From an uncultured Bacteroidales bacterium (GTDB lineage: Bacteria; Bacteroidota; Bacteroidia; Bacteroidales; P3), in assembly GCA_900319595.1 (NCBI GenBank), contig ONOZ01000206.1, forward strand, positions 1 to 7,645: a DNA stretch of 7,645 nucleotides, given 5' to 3'. Below the pieces are notes generated by a model, which saw nothing but the letters and a program-made list of their open reading frames with translations, searched no databases and was not told the DNA's origin. The translations under genes were made by a program, and so were the position numbers. This document shows, piece by piece, positions 7,067 through 7,645 of the stretch (its first letter is position 1; each line of letters begins with the position of its first letter).

Positions 7067-7645
7067 TTAATTTAATAAAGAATATATGAATAACGTCAAA
7101 GAAAGCATATCTGCAGCACCTCCCGAAGAGATATTTTCTTTAATATATTCTGTATTAAGTTGTTGTAATTTTTCTATGTCGAAATTTTCAAATAATTCTT
7201 TTGCTTGTTTCTTCACTCTCTCAACTGTCTGAGCATCTTTGCGATAATAAATGTTTGTATCGTCTAAACTGCTCATTATTAACAGCAGCAATTTATGCAG
7301 ACAATGTTCTTCATCTTTATGTTTTGTATAATATGGCAGCCAAATTTGGAATAAATCCTTGTAGCCATCAATAGCGTTGTACAAAGCACCTTTTATGCTA
7401 TATGTTTTCAACACCTGATTGCCGTGCGTGTATTCAGGTTGGTCCCATCTGCTTGCTAACATTGATATGCAGATTTGTAAATTTTCTTTAGACATATTAT
7501 CATATGTGTATAACAGATGTGAGGCACATATAATCACAAGTCCCATTGAAAATAACGCTCCTTTGTGGGTGTTTATGCCATTAGTTGTTTTAAACATAGC
7601 GTTTTCTGCTTGCAATCCTAAGTCTTGAATTTCTTTTACAAAAGG
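7067..7645 (-). CDS. citG: CitG-type triphosphoribosyl-dephospho-CoA synthase, 5' end missing
   Basis: The C-terminal 192 residues of a CitG/MdcB-family protein; the frame is open through the right edge (PFVKEIQDLG precedes the first candidate start, a TTG at 7615 that is an internal codon). The family makes 2'-(5''-triphosphoribosyl)-3'-dephospho-CoA from ATP and dephospho-CoA, the precursor of the prosthetic group on the acyl carrier subunit of citrate lyase (CitG) or malonate decarboxylase (MdcB). Family landmarks are all present: GLQAENAMFKTTNGINTHKG with FSMGL, then THGNQVLKTYSIKGAL before DGYKDLF, SLDDTNIYYRKD, and the terminal ISSGGAADMLSLTLFIYSLL matching the family's SPGGSADLLA-like end. 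Full proteins are about 290 residues, so roughly 100 residues are missing; an N-terminal CitX fusion cannot be excluded. CitG is preferred to MdcB because an aconitase-family gene is near, which is weak evidence. It is followed by its own weak terminator, so it probably ends a separate transcription unit. Confidence 0.85.
   Translation of the reverse strand, partial: PFVKEIQDLGLQAENAMFKTTNGINTHKGALFSMGLVIICASHLLYTYDNMSKENLQICISMLASRWDQPEYTHGNQVLKTYSIKGALYNAIDGYKDLFQIWLPYYTKHKDEEHCLHKLLLLIMSSLDDTNIYYRKDAQTVERVKKQAKELFENFDIEKLQQLNTEYIKENISSGGAADMLSLTLFIYSLLN

Noticed and set aside
7419..7628. Plus-strand open frame opposite citG
   Set aside because: The opposite strand carries clear CitG family motifs over the whole stretch.

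Overview
The window looks like chromosomal DNA of an anaerobic member of the Bacteroidetes, probably a Bacteroidales relative from a gut or other anoxic habitat. Three things point there: AT-rich DNA with A-rich, mostly Shine-Dalgarno-free leaders; three upstream sites matching the phylum's TAnnTTTG -7 promoter element (two of them with a -33 TTTG-like partner); and gene content typical of the group (a FISUMP-type secreted protein, a porin-like barrel, methylmalonyl-CoA mutase small subunit). This assignment is an inference from sequence features only.

All six genes are on the minus strand, so transcription runs from the right edge to the left. In that order they are: (1) the C-terminal two thirds of a CitG-type triphosphoribosyl-dephospho-CoA synthase, cut by the right edge; (2) a 127-residue membrane-anchored protein that resembles the coiled-coil tail of a stomatin/prohibitin protein without its SPFH domain; (3) a 747-residue aconitase-superfamily hydratase of the YbhJ-like type; (4) mutA, the non-catalytic small subunit of methylmalonyl-CoA mutase; (5) a 401-residue secreted, probably outer-membrane beta-barrel protein; (6) a 242-residue secreted protein with the Fibrobacter succinogenes major paralogous (FISUMP) domain. 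The left 166 bases are non-coding as far as can be seen and carry a good promoter pointing off the left edge plus a perfect palindrome.

Transcription units inferred from spacing, promoters and hairpins: citG ends at a weak AT-rich hairpin; the 127-residue gene and the hydratase share a promoter at 6912-6941; mutA has its own promoter after a hairpin cluster; a GC-rich hairpin separates mutA from the two secreted-protein genes, which lie 24 bases apart.

Metabolically, CitG (prosthetic group of citrate lyase), an aconitase-family enzyme and methylmalonyl-CoA mutase fit a citrate/oxaloacetate to succinate to propionate fermentation, but neither citrate lyase nor mutB is in the window, so this is a hypothesis. 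Start codons were re-chosen for two genes: the FISUMP protein starts at the ATG at 895, not a TTG at 904, and MutA starts at the ATG at 4029, not the ATG at 4089. I see no phage, insertion sequence, CRISPR, tRNA or rRNA, and no clear evidence of an undescribed system. The best leads are the unusual hydratase beside citG, the SPFH-less prohibitin-like protein and the palindrome at the left edge.
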